Shown here one piece after another: positions 1 through 17,059 of a stretch of DNA of 64,000 nucleotides; position 1 is the stretch's first letter, and each line of letters starts with the position of its first letter. Both the position numbers and the translations under genes were made by a program. Source of the stretch: Mammaliicoccus sciuri (GTDB taxonomy: Bacteria; Bacillota; Bacilli; Staphylococcales; Staphylococcaceae); assembly GCF_025561425.1 (NCBI RefSeq), contig NZ_CP094824.1, positions 2,790,001 through 2,854,000 on the forward strand, given 5' to 3'. The notes below the pieces were generated by a model. That model was given only the letters and a program-made list of their open reading frames with translations. It was not told where the DNA came from and searched no databases.

Positions 1-38
1 GCACTTAATAAATGATCAATCTCTTTGGTTAATTGCAT
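1..38 (-). CDS. N-terminus of a gene running off the left edge, possibly holB
   Basis: An ATG at 38 on the minus strand is preceded by AAGGAGC at good spacing and opens a frame that reads MQLTKEIDHLLS before leaving the window. In staphylococci the gene after tmk and darA is holB, the delta-prime subunit of DNA polymerase III, and the short charged N-terminus would suit it. Twelve residues are too few to prove this, so the product is an inference from position. A hairpin lies between it and darA. Confidence 0.4.
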   Translation of the reverse strand, partial: MQLTKEIDHLLS

Positions 39-56
39 ATTTTACGCTCCTTGCAA

Positions 57-81
57 TAAAAAAGCTGCTCAAACGGCAGCT
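57..81 (-). terminator. Rho-independent terminator-like hairpin after darA
   Basis: On the minus strand AGCTGC and GCAGCT (76-81 and 63-68) enclose a 7-nt loop and are followed by a run of six T. It sits between the darA stop and the next start, so it may attenuate read-through into the downstream gene. Confidence 0.65.
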
Positions 82-90
82 CATCAGTTC

Positions 91-438
<348 letters not shown>

Positions 439-453
439 TTATTATATCATATT

Positions 454-2425
<1,972 letters not shown>

Positions 2426-2532
2426 AAGGCTACCTCTTAATTTTTAGTCTTTATCATTATATCAATGATAAAGTTCAACGTCATTCCTGTAATAATTAAA
2501 ATAAGATATACTTAAAAAAAGGAGTGAATAAA

Positions 2533-2897
2533 ATGTTTATTAGAAATGCAATTGACACAGATATACAACCATTTATGAAATTGCTCAACAAGAAGGTTGG
2601 AAAACATTCAGTATTGAAAAAATCCAACAATTGCTTATGACATCTCATATTATTGTAATAGAAGTAAATAATGAGGTTGTTGGTTATACTAGATTCTTAA
2701 CAGACGAAACTGTCACATTATATATTACAGAACTCGTCGTTACAAAGACTCATAGAAAGAAAGGATATGCTAAAGCACTTATAGACTATTTATTAGCACA
2801 ATATCCATCTGTTCGAATAGAATTATTATCAGAGAACAATTCGTTTTACGAGAAATTACATTTTAGAAATATTGGAACAGGTTATAGACTACCTTAA
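2533..2897 (+). pseudogene. GNAT-family acetyltransferase, frameshifted
   Basis: AAAGGAG precedes an ATG at 2533 that encodes MFIRNAIDTDIQP. The frame then fails, and the adjacent frame continues from about 2571 as IYEIAQQEGWKTF to the stop at 2897. A single deleted base near 2568-2572 explains the break. The downstream part contains the GNAT acetyl-CoA loop as RKKGYAKAL and a typical C-terminal half. It is a small acetyltransferase of unknown substrate, almost certainly inactive. It points toward the rRNA operon, in convergent orientation. Confidence 0.85.
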
Positions 2898-2905
2898 AAA
2901 ATTAC

Positions 2906-2930
2906 AAAAAAAAGAGACCTAACAGGTCTC
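2906..2930 (-). terminator. Terminator of the rRNA operon
   Basis: GAGACCT and AGGTCTC form a perfect 7-bp stem with a 3-nt loop (2914-2930). On the minus strand it is followed by a run of eight T. It lies 35 nt after the 5S 3' end. Confidence 0.92.
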
Positions 2931-2964
2931 GAGTGCGGCTCATCGCATCCATTTATAAACATTT

Positions 2965-3079
2965 GCCCGGCAACGTCCTACTCTCGCGGAACGTAAGCCC
3001 AACTACCATCGGCGCTAAAGAGCTTAACTTCTGTGTTCGGCATGGGAACAGGTGTGACCTCTTTGCTATCGTCACCAGA
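2965..3079 (-). rRNA. rrf: 5S ribosomal RNA
   Basis: About 115 nt. On the minus strand it starts TCTGGTGACGATAGC, contains CACACCTGTTCCCATGCCGA, and ends GTTGCCGGGC, all typical of Firmicutes 5S. It is the last gene of the rrn operon and is followed by the terminator. Confidence 0.97.
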
Positions 3080-3281
3080 CAAATTATTGCTTGAGTCAAT
3101 CGTTTACATACTTCCTCATCACCGCTGTCTTCCTCATTCATTTACGAAAGTAAACTCATTTGTCAGCCATTGTGATTCGTTGTCTATAAGCGTTTTCTCT
3201 ACGCAATACAAATTGAAATGTATTACACATTCAAAACTAGATAGTAAGTAGATTTTACGGCTAAAACCGATTTAAATTTGA

Positions 3282-6204
<2,923 letters not shown>

Positions 6205-6401
6205 GTGTAAAAGCTTGGTCAAACGAATGTATCAATAATGATACTTGTTTACCAGTTTTACGAGTTATTAATCTGTGATGTCGTCTATAAAGACGACGCG
6301 CGATTATTAAGCTTGTTGAATTTCGTTAAAAATTCACTCGTTTTTTTGCTTGGTAAAATCTATTTTACTTACTTATCTAGTTTTCAATGTGCAATTTAAA
6401 A

Positions 6402-6478
<77 letters not shown>

Positions 6479-6559
6479 ATTCTTAAGTTGAATGTTATAA
6501 ACATTCAAAACTGAATACAATATGTCTTCGTTATTCCATGACCTAATGGTCATTCCGTA

Positions 6560-8122
<1,563 letters not shown>

Positions 8123-8256
8123 AGAAGTAAGCTTGATAAGCTCATTTTGATTGGTTAAGCCAATCACTCTGAAGTACTCTTAGTACTCAATTATTGGAAT
8201 TAACGTTGACATATTGTCATTCAGTTTTCAATGTTCATTTTGTCTCACAAGAAAAT

Positions 8257-8285
8257 ATTATACACACTTCTCAATCCGAAGTCAA
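8257..8285 (-). promoter_or_regulatory. rRNA operon promoter
   Basis: On the minus strand a -35 of TTGACT (8285-8280) and a -10 of TATAAT (8262-8257) are separated by exactly 17 nt. An A/T-rich block lies just upstream, as in UP elements. Transcription would begin near 8250, giving a leader of about 128 nt before 16S. No other gene lies in 8123-8421. Confidence 0.88.
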
Positions 8286-8421
8286 CAACTTTTTAAAATT
8301 AATTTTCAAAGTATTTTGATGTTTCATTTATCTCTCGCTCACAAGATATAACTATACACGCTAAATACCCTTTACTCAAGCATAAAAATTACACCAAAAC
8401 ACTCAATACACTCAAATAAGC

Positions 8422-9270
8422 TTAATTCTCAACATATTCTTTTAATTTATCGTATATTTTTTCAGCATCTTTATATCCTTGTTTGTATAAAGCATCTAAT
8501 TTTCTAGGGTTTTTCTCGATTCTATCAACAGATAATGAATCAGAAGGTCTGATAACAAACAAATTACCTTTCTCTTCTTCCGCTTCTATCCATTCTAAAG
8601 TCTGATTATAATGTTTATATCTAATTGCCATTAAGTGATTTATTTTAGGATATGCTTTCAATCTAAATACTTTTGAAAATTTACTTTGTTTTTTGCGATA
8701 GCCTTTCGGTCTTGTCAAAATCAAAACATTTTTCTTATAGCCTTCTTCAATTGCTTTATCAATTGGAATAGGATTGACGATACCATCATCTAATAAAGTA
8801 TGACCTTTATATTGAACTGGGTTGGCCATCATTGGTAAAGAACTTGTTGCCTCTAGAGCAGTCAATATAGAACCTTCTGTTTCTTTCTTATTGAAATAAA
8901 CCGCTTCTCCTGTGTCACAGTCTGTCGTTACAACAACAAACTCTTCCTCTGCTTGATCAAACTTTTCAAAGTCAAAAGGTTCCAAGTAAGTTGGTATATG
9001 ATGATACACAAAGTCCATACCAAATATTTCTTTATTTTTTACATAATTTGATAGCGAAATATAGCGCTTATCTTTAATGTATTTAGTTGTGACACGATGA
9101 TTGCGTCTAAATTGTCGAGATATATAACTTGCAGCCATAGATGCGCCGGCTGAAACGCCAATATTATATTTAAAATATAAATCTTTCTTAATGAAGAAAT
9201 CTAGCACACCTGCTGTGTACATACTTCTCATTCCGCCACCTTCTAATATTAATGCTGTGTCTTTTATCAT
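8422..9270 (-). CDS. Patatin-like phospholipase family protein
   Basis: Predicted cytoplasmic serine lipid acyl hydrolase of the bacterial patatin (RssA/YlbK-like) type. The oxyanion motif GGGMRSMY is near the N-terminus, the nucleophile elbow is GVSAGAS, and the DG of the Ser-Asp dyad is in LLDDGIVNPIP. I place the start at 9270 (MIKDTALILEGGG), after AAAGAAG. The upstream extension to 9321 would read through the inverted repeat at 9309-9340. The substrate is unknown. It lies between recR and the rrn promoter. Confidence 0.85.
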   Translation of the reverse strand: MIKDTALILEGGGMRSMYTAGVLDFFIKKDLYFKYNIGVSAGASMAASYISRQFRRNHRVTTKYIKDKRYISLSNYVKNKEIFGMDFVYHHIPTYLEPFDFEKFDQAEEEFVVVTTDCDTGEAVYFNKKETEGSILTALEATSSLPMMANPVQYKGHTLLDDGIVNPIPIDKAIEEGYKKNVLILTRPKGYRKKQSKFSKVFRLKAYPKINHLMAIRYKHYNQTLEWIEAEEEKGNLFVIRPSDSLSVDRIEKNPRKLDALYKQGYKDAEKIYDKLKEYVEN

Positions 9271-9308
9271 AGTTACACTTCTTTCTATATTATTAGTTGA
9301 ATGAAAGC

Positions 9309-9340
9309 GAGGCTGAGACATTCTTCATTGTCCCAGCCTC
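9309..9340. terminator. Staphylococcal-type GAGGCTGRGACA hairpin
   Basis: GAGGCTGAGACA (9309-9320) and TGTCCCAGCCTC (9329-9340) form a 12-bp stem with one G·U-type mismatch. This kind of hairpin recurs between staphylococcal genes. It follows recR on the minus strand and probably ends or stabilises that transcript. The downstream T-run is weak. Confidence 0.6.
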
Positions 9341-9351
9341 AATTATTGTTA

Positions 9352-9951
9352 TTAAATTTCTGTTCTTCCAGTTATAGCTTTCGAAAGTGTTACTTCATCA
9401 GCGTATTCTAAATCCCCACCTACTGGTAGACCATGTGCTAGTCTAGTTGTCTTAATACCAATCGGTTTAACAAGTCTAGATATATACATTGCTGTTGATT
9501 CACCTTCTATATTAGGATTAGTCGCTAATATAATTTCTTCGATTTCATCATTCTTCAATCGTTCTAATAATGAGGGAATATTAATATCTTCAGGTCCAAT
9601 ACCTTCCATTGGAGATATCGCTCCATGTAATACATGGTATAACCCTTTATATTCACGCATTTTTTCCATAGCTATGACATCTTTAGAATCTTGAACAACA
9701 CACACAACTGAACGGTCTCTTTGTTTATCTTGGCATATATGACAAGGCGAAACATCCGTAATGTGTCCGCAAGTTTCACAATAAGTCAGTTCTCTCTTAA
9801 CATCTACAAGAGATTTGGCAAAAAGTACAACGTCGTCTTCCTTCATATCTAATACGTGGAAAGCTAAACGTTGTGCAGTCTTCGGACCTATTCCCGGCAA
9901 TTTCATAAAGCTATCGATGAGTTTAGATATTGGTTCTGGGTAGAACATCAT
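9352..9951 (-). CDS. recR: Recombination mediator RecR
   Basis: A 199-aa RecR with the helix-hairpin-helix [15 protein letters not shown] at about residues 19-33, a C4 zinc finger ([16 protein letters not shown]) at about 57-72 and a Toprim domain with the DINIPSLL segment. It acts with RecF/RecO to load RecA at gapped DNA. Its ATG overlaps the ebfC stop by one base (TAATG), so the two are translationally coupled. Full length. Confidence 0.97.
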   Translation of the reverse strand: MMFYPEPISKLIDSFMKLPGIGPKTAQRLAFHVLDMKEDDVVLFAKSLVDVKRELTYCETCGHITDVSPCHICQDKQRDRSVVCVVQDSKDVIAMEKMREYKGLYHVLHGAISPMEGIGPEDINIPSLLERLKNDEIEEIILATNPNIEGESTAMYISRLVKPIGIKTTRLAHGLPVGGDLEYADEVTLSKAITGRTEI

Positions 9952-10271
9952 TACATCATTCCAGGAATGTTTAGACCTTTTGTATGTTTACCTAAACGAT
10001 CTGCTGTTACATCATCTGCTTTAGATAAAGCGTCATTTGTTGCTGCTAGTACTAAATCTTGTAGCATTTCAATATCTTCAGGGTCTACTACATCTTCTTT
10101 AATGATAACGTCTAATACTTCTTTATGACCAGATACAACAACTGTAACCATTCCGCCACCAGCTGTTCCTTCAATTCTTTCTTCTTTTAGCTTTTCTTGT
10201 TCCTCAGCCATTTTCTTTTGCATTTTTTGCATTTGTTTCATCATTTGTTGCATATTTCCGCCACCGCGCAT
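9951..10271 (-). CDS. ebfC: Nucleoid-associated protein EbfC/YbaB
   Basis: A 106-aa YbaB/EbfC-family DNA-binding dimer. It has a methionine- and lysine-rich N-terminal helix ([15 protein letters not shown]) and the conserved [16 protein letters not shown] core. AGGAGG precedes the ATG at 10271. It sits between dnaX and recR, the conserved Firmicutes order. Confidence 0.95.
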   Translation of the reverse strand: MRGGGNMQQMMKQMQKMQKKMAEEQEKLKEERIEGTAGGGMVTVVVSGHKEVLDVIIKEDVVDPEDIEMLQDLVLAATNDALSKADDVTADRLGKHTKGLNIPGMM

Positions 10272-10362
10272 AATTTCGTCCTCCTAATTTCTAATTTATA
10301 CATTTAAAGTTATTAATTTTTGTCATATTCATTATACATGCCTTTAGAGGCGATGTCATGTA

Positions 10363-12054
10363 TTACTCATCCGTAACATGTACGGTATCTTCACCAAACA
10401 ACTCTTGAGCTTTCTTTACAACATCCGCTTCTTCCGGCTTTTCTTCTTGCTCAACTTCACCTTGAGCCGTATTCGCTTTTTTAGATTGAATATACTGTTG
10501 ACGGACTTGTAACCATTGTGAATTTGGTACGCCAACAACTTTTACATTCTTGTTAACGATTTCGCATACAATCGCTTCGATATGATTTCTTTTTTCATCA
10601 TTCTTATTCACGATTTCGCAATGAATATCCTCGTCAAATTTCACGAGCACATGATCTTCACTTGCTGCAACGGGTTCAGAGTTTAAGAGCAGACTGACTA
10701 GCGCTCTTTGTTCTTTCTCTTTAACCGATTCAATTACAGCTTGCCATTTTTCTTTAAGTAAATTCAAATCATCACGATTAGCATGGTCAAGCACACGTTC
10801 GATTTGACGAATAGAGAAGACATGCTTAGATTGTTTACGAGCGATATTTTGTTTATTTTCAACTGGTTTAGCCTTTTGACTGACGCCATTTTGAGCTAGT
10901 TGCTGAATCGTCGCTTCAAGTTGTTGGATTTTATCCATCACTTCACTAGAGCCAGCGTTTTGGTTTGAACTGACAGATACTGTTTGTCCACTATTATTCT
11001 GATCAATTAATTCCGTTAACTTAACGATTAGTATTTCTATATGAACATTTTGGTTAATTGCAAATCTCATTGAAACTAATGTGTCGTTAATACAATCAAT
11101 CATTTTGTACATTGTATTTAAGTCTACTTGATTCAGTGCGTGGTCGTCTTCAAATTGTTCAGTAGTCTTAGCGACAATTGAATCTCTTATGAAATAAATC
11201 ATATCATTTACAAGCCTATTCACTTCTTTACCAGCAGCTATAAATTCATGATACCTAGTAAAAGCTTGTTTAATATCTTTAGCCACCATGTCTTTAAACA
11301 AAGCATTTAAAGCCGCTTTATCTACACTACCCGTTACATTCAAAGCATGTTCGAGTGATAAGTGCCCATCTCCAAAAGCGATTGCTTGGTCCATGATACT
11401 TAATGCATCTCGCATACCACCTTCTGAAACTTGAGCGATAAATGCCAAAGCTTCTTCTTCGTAGGTAATGTTCTGCTCATTAGCGACAAACGCGAGTCTA
11501 CTTTCTATTTCACCAGAATGGATGGCTTTAAAATCAAATCTCTGACATCTAGATATAATAGTAGGTGGTATCTTGTGAGGTTCAGTAGTTGCGAGTATAA
11601 AAATAGCATGACTTGGTGGTTCTTCAAGTGTCTTTAAAAGTGCATTGAAAGCACCTGTTGTAAGCATATGCACTTCATCTATAATATAGACTTTAAATTT
11701 AGATTCACTTGGTGCGTATTTTACTTTATCTCTAATATTACGTATTTCATCTACACCGTTATTACTGGCAGCATCAATTTCAATGACATCTGAATTTGTT
11801 CCGTGTGTAATGCCTTTACAAATCGCGCATTCATTACAAGGTTCCCCATTCATATTCTCTGTACAGTTAATTGCTTTAGCGAAGATTTTAGCAATACTTG
11901 TCTTACCAGTTCCACGTGGGCCATTAAACAAGTAAGCATGTGATTGCTTTTCTTTTTGGATGGCGTTTCTTAATGTTTTTGTGACATGTTTTTGACCGAC
12001 AACATCTGCAAATGATTGTGGTCTATACATTCGATACAAAGCCTGGTAGTTCAA
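10363..12054 (-). CDS. dnaX: DNA polymerase III subunits gamma/tau
   Basis: Clamp-loader ATPase, 563 aa. Walker A GPRGTGKTS is at residues 45-53, a four-cysteine zinc module is near 64-79 (C, CNEC, C), and Walker B VYIIDEVHML follows. The sensor segment SRCQRFDF lies near residue 170. The less conserved C-terminal tau region ends in an acidic tail. It is followed by ebfC and recR. I saw no obvious frameshift site that would indicate a separate gamma product. Confidence 0.97.
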   Translation of the reverse strand: MNYQALYRMYRPQSFADVVGQKHVTKTLRNAIQKEKQSHAYLFNGPRGTGKTSIAKIFAKAINCTENMNGEPCNECAICKGITHGTNSDVIEIDAASNNGVDEIRNIRDKVKYAPSESKFKVYIIDEVHMLTTGAFNALLKTLEEPPSHAIFILATTEPHKIPPTIISRCQRFDFKAIHSGEIESRLAFVANEQNITYEEEALAFIAQVSEGGMRDALSIMDQAIAFGDGHLSLEHALNVTGSVDKAALNALFKDMVAKDIKQAFTRYHEFIAAGKEVNRLVNDMIYFIRDSIVAKTTEQFEDDHALNQVDLNTMYKMIDCINDTLVSMRFAINQNVHIEILIVKLTELIDQNNSGQTVSVSSNQNAGSSEVMDKIQQLEATIQQLAQNGVSQKAKPVENKQNIARKQSKHVFSIRQIERVLDHANRDDLNLLKEKWQAVIESVKEKEQRALVSLLLNSEPVAASEDHVLVKFDEDIHCEIVNKNDEKRNHIEAIVCEIVNKNVKVVGVPNSQWLQVRQQYIQSKKANTAQGEVEQEEKPEEADVVKKAQELFGEDTVHVTDE

Positions 12055-12123
12055 AGTGGCACCTCCAAAATTTAATAAGATATTGGCTATATTATATCAC
12101 GAATCAATAGGTACACCCTATTA

Positions 12124-12660
12124 TTAATTATCAAAAGCTTCTGGGTAGTGAACAGTGCCTTTAATTTCTTTTGTTGGATGATCCCATAAATATTTAAACA
12201 TGAAATTCTCATCTGGCACTTCAAATGGTGGGTATATATTAAACTCTGAAGCTGCATGATAACCTAATTTATGATAATAATCAGCATGACCTAGTACGAC
12301 TACACCGACATAGCCATTTTCATAAGCTCTATATTCTAAAGCTTCTATTAAAGCTTTCCCTATTCCTTTATTTTGATACTCTGGCAAAACCGAAACAGGT
12401 GCAAGCGCTAATACTGTATGCGTTTCTTCATCAGAATTAACGGTCACTTCTGACATCATGGCATGCCCTAGAATTTTGCCTGATTCTGTCTTTGCTACAA
12501 CTTCAAGTTCTGCATTATAATTCATTGATTTTCGTATTTTACCGATTAATTCGTGTTCTGTTCCATCAGAATAACGTTCATCTTCGAATGCTGCTTTAAC
12601 GACTTCTTTAGCTAATTCATATTCCGATTCTATAATCGTTCCAATTAGTAATTGCGTCAT
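12124..12660 (-). CDS. GNAT-family N-acetyltransferase
   Basis: A 178-aa protein with one GNAT domain. The beta-strand LALAPVSVLPEYQ leads into the acetyl-CoA loop QNKGIGKALIEAL, followed by VVVLGHADYYHKLGY. It resembles the YhbS-like predicted acetyltransferases. The substrate is unknown. It lies between the SRP RNA and dnaX and ends 69 nt before dnaX. Confidence 0.85.
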   Translation of the reverse strand: MTQLLIGTIIESEYELAKEVVKAAFEDERYSDGTEHELIGKIRKSMNYNAELEVVAKTESGKILGHAMMSEVTVNSDEETHTVLALAPVSVLPEYQNKGIGKALIEALEYRAYENGYVGVVVLGHADYYHKLGYHAASEFNIYPPFEVPDENFMFKYLWDHPTKEIKGTVHYPEAFDN

Positions 12661-12683
12661 GTATAAAATATCCCCCTGATATT

Positions 12684-12713
12684 AGAAAAAGGGTGACCGC
12701 GGTCACCCTTTTG
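12684..12713. terminator. Bidirectional terminator after SRP RNA
   Basis: AAGGGTGACCG and CGGTCACCCTT (12689-12710) form a perfect palindrome flanked by A-run and T-run. On the minus strand it lies about 40 nt beyond the SRP RNA and just before the acetyltransferase start. Confidence 0.85.
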
Positions 12714-12750
12714 AATTTATATATAATTTGATAAGTTTATAAAATTTAAA

Positions 12751-13022
12751 ACCGTGCACCTTTGCTTTGAACAAACATCACAAGCGTTACCTCAGTCGTT
12801 AGCTAAACTTCGGCTACCCTACGGCACATACAATGATCCACTTAATGCTGCTTCCTTCCGGACCTGACATGATTCATGGGTTTGTATTGCATAGGACCGA
12901 CGTCTTCAGACACCACGTGCTGAGGGCAGACCTCACAATAATATGTCCGCGGCAAAGGAATTCAGTCTTGCATAAGCGGATTTCAAGTACAGGGAACCGC
13001 TACCTCCCCACTTAGCACGGCA
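12751..13022 (-). ncRNA. ffs: Signal recognition particle RNA (large Gram-positive type)
   Basis: About 270 nt. The minus strand starts near TTGCCGTGCTAAGTGGGGAG and ends AAAGGTGCACGGT, so the two ends pair (CCGTGC with GCACGG). The helix 8 signature GTCCGGAAGGAAGCAGCA is present, as is the Alu-domain GGTAGCGGTTCCCTGTA. It is the scaffold for Ffh in co-translational targeting. The position between treR and the dnaX region matches staphylococci. Confidence 0.95.
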
Positions 13023-13028
13023 ATATAT

Positions 13029-13058
13029 ATACTACAACAAAATGTTATGATTTGGCAA
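13029..13058 (-). promoter_or_regulatory. Promoter of the SRP RNA gene
   Basis: TTGCCA (13058-13053) and TAGTAT (13034-13029) are spaced by 18 nt on the minus strand, about 7 nt before the RNA 5' end. It starts 17 nt past the treR stop. Confidence 0.65.
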
Positions 13059-13074
13059 GAAAAAACTACTTCAA

Positions 13075-13803
13075 TCAAAGCGTTTTATGAATCACTCTGC
13101 GAGAAAAATCTACAAACTTGAATTCCGTCGCGATATGCCTTGAAATGTTATATTGAAATTTTTCTGCATTATTAAGATACACAGTACCTCTAACTGTTGC
13201 TGTATAAGGCGGATTCAACTCTCCAAAATATAATATTTCGTTCTCCGTCATCTGTTCAAATGTAATAGACTTGTTCGAGTAACTGATTTCTACATGCATT
13301 TCTTGTTCAATAAATTTATAGATGGATTCAGCCGCGACTTCTTTAGTGAGTTGAGGAATAATCTGACATATAAAGTAATCCTCATCCATAATATGCACGG
13401 CGTCATCTTTCGTTCTCGTTCTAATGACATGCCACAACTTATCTTGGTCTCTTAATTCAAGCGCATGTTGAACGACAGGAACGTCTTTAGCATCTATAAC
13501 CTCAAGTAATTCAACTTTAGTTTCATAATCAAGTCCTAAACGTTTATTAATTTCTTGAAAACTCACCATTTCCGATATCGGAAATTGAATAACATCTTCA
13601 TAAATAACGACAGACCCTTTGCCTCTTAACTTTTGAATATAACCTTTTTCTTGCAATAAATTTAAAGCTTTCCTTACAGTCTCTCTAGAAGTTGAATATA
13701 TCTTTGTTAATTCATTTTCTGAAGGTAGTTGCTGTAAATGAGCATATTCACCATTTAAAATTTTTTCACAAATAGATTGGTAGATTTTCATATACTTGTT
13801 CAT
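13075..13803 (-). CDS. treR: Trehalose operon repressor TreR (GntR family)
   Basis: A 242-aa GntR/HutC-type regulator. The N-terminal winged helix (residues about 1-68) has LPSENELTKIYSTSRETVRKAL, and a UTRA effector domain follows. In the family it binds trehalose-6-phosphate and releases the tre operator. It is the third gene of the treP-treC-treR order, 28 nt after treC. It is intact, although both structural genes upstream carry premature stops. Confidence 0.9.
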   Translation of the reverse strand: MNKYMKIYQSICEKILNGEYAHLQQLPSENELTKIYSTSRETVRKALNLLQEKGYIQKLRGKGSVVIYEDVIQFPISEMVSFQEINKRLGLDYETKVELLEVIDAKDVPVVQHALELRDQDKLWHVIRTRTKDDAVHIMDEDYFICQIIPQLTKEVAAESIYKFIEQEMHVEISYSNKSITFEQMTENEILYFGELNPPYTATVRGTVYLNNAEKFQYNISRHIATEFKFVDFSRRVIHKTL

Positions 13804-13831
13804 GCGTTCACCTCTATACCTTCAACATCAA

Positions 13832-15475
13832 TTAGTCACCACTTACTTTTACGACAAAAGCATCGAATGGTTGCAAAGCGTTACCCTTTAAATCGTTATT
13901 TGTAATCATGATTTCACCCTCTAAATCGATATCTTCTGGGATATCAACGATTTGATTAGAGTAGTTTGCAACAACTAACCAAGTTTCATTATTTAAATGT
14001 CTCTTGTAAACGAACAACTCTGGATGCTCCATATGAAGTGGTTCAACTTCTCCATAAGTTATCACATCGTGTTCATGACGTAATTGTATTAACTTTTGAT
14101 ACGTATAGAATATAGAATCTTTATCTTCCAATGCCGCTTCAACATTAATATGCTTATAATTTTCTGGGATACCAATCCATGGTTCTCCAGTTGTAAAGCC
14201 TGCCTCAGCATGCGCATTCCATTGAATAGGCGTTCTAGAATTATCTCTAGATTTCTAACCTATTACTTTCATAATCATTTGTTCATCCATACCGCGTTCT
14301 TTTAATAATTTGTATGCATTAAGCGATTCGACATCTTTATATTGATCAATATCCGTGAAACCTGGATCTGTCATGCCAATTTCTTCACCTTGATAAATAT
14401 ACGGCGTACCTTGAAGCATGTGTAATGATATCGCAAGCATCTTAGCAGATTTAACTCTTTCTGCTTCTGTATCATCTTTACCGAATCTCGTTACGACTCT
14501 AGGTTGATCATGGTTACACCAGAAAATAGCATTCCATCCGTTACCTTTTGCGATATTCACTTGCCAATCCATTAATATACGTTTCAGTTCAAGAAAATCA
14601 AATTTCATATCTGACCACTTTTCACCATCTTTATAATCTACTTTTAAATGATGAAAATTAAACACACTACTTAACTCATTACGTTCTGGATTTGTATATT
14701 TAATACAATTATCAATCGTTGTTGATGACATTTCTCCAACTGTCATAATATCTTTATTGCCAAATGTTTGTTTATTGAGTTCTTGTAAATACTCATGGAC
14801 TTTTGGTCCATCTGTATAAAATTCTTTACCGATTGCTGTTGAATTTTCGAAAGCACCTTTGGAAATTAAGTTGATGACATCAAATCTGAAACCATCTACG
14901 CCAAAATCAATCCAATAATTAATCATTTCATATATTTCAGCCTTTAAATTGTCATTCTCCCAATTTAAATCAGCTTGAGAAACATCAAACAATCTTAAAT
15001 AATAACTTTCTGTTTGTTCATCATAAGTCCAAGCATTACCACCAAACTTAGACTCCCAGTTAGTTGGCGGCTCTTCTTTAGTGCCTTCTTTCCAAATATA
15101 ATAATCACGATACGGATTATCTTTAGACTTGCGAGATTCTACAAACCAGTGATGTGACGTCGAAGTGTGATTGATCACAATATCGAGCATCACTTTAATA
15201 CCTAAACTGTGCGCTTCATCTAGTAATGTTTTGACGTCTTCCTTTGTACCAAAATCAGGATTAATTTGATAATAATCACTAATATCATATCCATTATCGT
15301 TCATTGGTGATTGATAAATTGGTGTTAACCAAATGTAATCTACACCTAACGTTTGTAAATAAGGTAATTTTTCTATAATACCTGGTATATCACCTTGTCC
15401 ATTTCCAGTCGTATCATTGAATGACTTTGGATAAATTTGATAAACAACGGACTTCTTCCAATCTGAAACTGCCAT
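13832..15475 (-). pseudogene. treC: Phosphotrehalase TreC with one in-frame TAG
   Basis: Glycoside hydrolase family 13 enzyme that splits trehalose-6-phosphate into glucose and glucose-6-phosphate. The reading frame of 548 codons is full length, and the catalytic region FRFDVINL and GEMSSTT are intact. Codon 407 (14257-14255) is TAG, between KVIG and KSRDNSRTP. Relatives are expected to have glutamine there, so CAG to TAG is the simplest history. The frame resumes without shift. AAGGAG precedes the ATG at 15475. It would yield a protein lacking the C-terminal beta domain. Confidence 0.9.
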
Positions 15476-15503
15476 ATAGGTATACTCCTTTTATTTATAT
15501 ATA

Positions 15504-16940
15504 TTATTCTTGAACCATTTCTTTAGCTTTTTCATTAGCAAAGTTTGAAAGCACAATCGTTAGTATAGCTGGTAATACTATCGCAATCAACGTCGCAATA
15601 CCGAACACACCCCAATATTCTCTTTGAATAGAGATAATTGCAGGTACACCACCTACACCTACGCTACCTAACACTTTATTAGCACCAATAAATGCACCTA
15701 GTAAACTAGACGAAATAATTGCTGCAAAGAACGGATATTTCAATGGTAAGTTGACACCGAACATCGCTGGTTCAGTTACACCTAAGAATGCTGAAATACC
15801 AGAAGTAGCCGCTAAACCTTGTTCTTTAACCATCTTACGTTGTTTGTATACTACCCAAGCGCCGAATGCTGCTGAACCTTGACAAATATTAGATATTGCC
15901 ACAATTAGCCATAAGTACGTGCCGCCTAAAGGACTTCCCATGAGTTGGAAATCTACCGCTAAGAACATATGGTGTAATCCTGTAATAACAAGTGGTGCAT
16001 AGAATAATCCATACACTGCGCCACCTAACCAGCCAGCAGTTTCGAAAATTGCTTTAATACCGTTTGTAATTAACGTACCTAACTCTAACGCTAATGGACC
16101 AATAACGATAAATGCTAAAAATCCAGTAATTAATAACGCTACAGGACCTACTACGAGCATTTTGATAGAATCATGTACACGTTTAGCTAAGAATTTCTCA
16201 ATAATAGATAATATCCAAGTTGCGAATAATATCGGTAATACTTGACCTTGATAGTTTAATTACTTAATTTCTAAACCAAATATGTGCCATACAGGAATTT
16301 CACTCGATTTACCGCCACCTAAATCATACTGAGAAGCAAGTTGCGGATGTAACAAGATTAAACCTAATACTAAACCTAGAATTGGGCTACCACCAAATAC
16401 ACGCATAGCTGACCAACCAATTAAAGCCGGCAAGAAGATAAATGCGGTACTTGCGATAACGCTAATGATGTTTGCAAAGTCTGCAAGCCATGCATATTGT
16501 TCAACAAGTGGCTTAGCGCCAAATAATTTTTCTGCTGTTAATACATTGTTTAAACCTAATAGTAAACCTGCTGTTACGATTGCAGGTAAGATTGGAATGA
16601 ATACATCACCCAACAATTTAATTAAACGTTGAAATGGATACATCTTCTGTTCAGAAGCTTTCTTCACATCATCTTTCGAACTTTCTTCAACACCTGTTTC
16701 TTGTTGAAAAATTTTATACGCCTCATCAACAGTTCCCGGTCCAATTACAATTTGAAATTGATTGTTTGCTGAGAAGGACCCTTTCACTAAATCTATTTGA
16801 TCTAATGCATCTTTATTAACTTTACTTCCATCATTTAATACAAGTCTTAACCGTGTGACACAGTGGGTTGCGGCATTTACATTGTCTTGCCCACCAATAG
16901 CATCAATAATCTGCTTTACATCTTCTCTATTCACAGCCAT
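15504..16940 (-). pseudogene. treP: Trehalose PTS EIIBC TreP with one in-frame TAA
   Basis: Membrane permease that imports and phosphorylates trehalose. The EIIB domain is N-terminal, with the phosphorylated cysteine in NAATHCVTRLRL, followed by the EIIC membrane domain. I place the start at 16940 (MAVNREDVKQI), after GGGGAG. Codon 227 (16262-16260) is TAA within LEIK-stop-LNYQGQVLP. The frame continues unshifted to 15504, so a CAA to TAA change is likely. The total frame of 479 codons is full family length. Truncation would remove most transmembrane segments. Confidence 0.9.
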
Positions 16941-16971
16941 TAAACTTACTCCCCTAACTTTATTTAGTTGA

Positions 16972-17000
16972 ATTATAACTTGTATATACAAGTATGTAAA
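16972..17000 (-). promoter_or_regulatory. tre promoter with TreR operator in the spacer
   Basis: On the minus strand TTTACA (17000-16995) and TATAAT (16977-16972) are separated by 17 nt. The spacer holds the 16-bp perfect palindrome ACTTGTATATACAAGT (16978-16993), which matches the known TreR operator type of Bacillus. Bound TreR would occlude polymerase directly. The element is intact despite the broken treP and treC. Confidence 0.88.
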
Positions 17001-17059
17001 GGCTTACAATTAATATTATATAAATAATGTAGTATGATTGTGTAAAGGAGGTTTTTCAT

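Noticed and set aside
9271-9321. Longer N-terminus of the patatin-like protein
   Set aside because: The extension translates the intergenic hairpin and does not match the family start; MIKDTALILEGGG does.
15504-16160. Separate gene starting at 16160 (MLVVGPVALL)
   Set aside because: It is the C-terminal part of treP; the frame is continuous with the upstream part except for one TAA.
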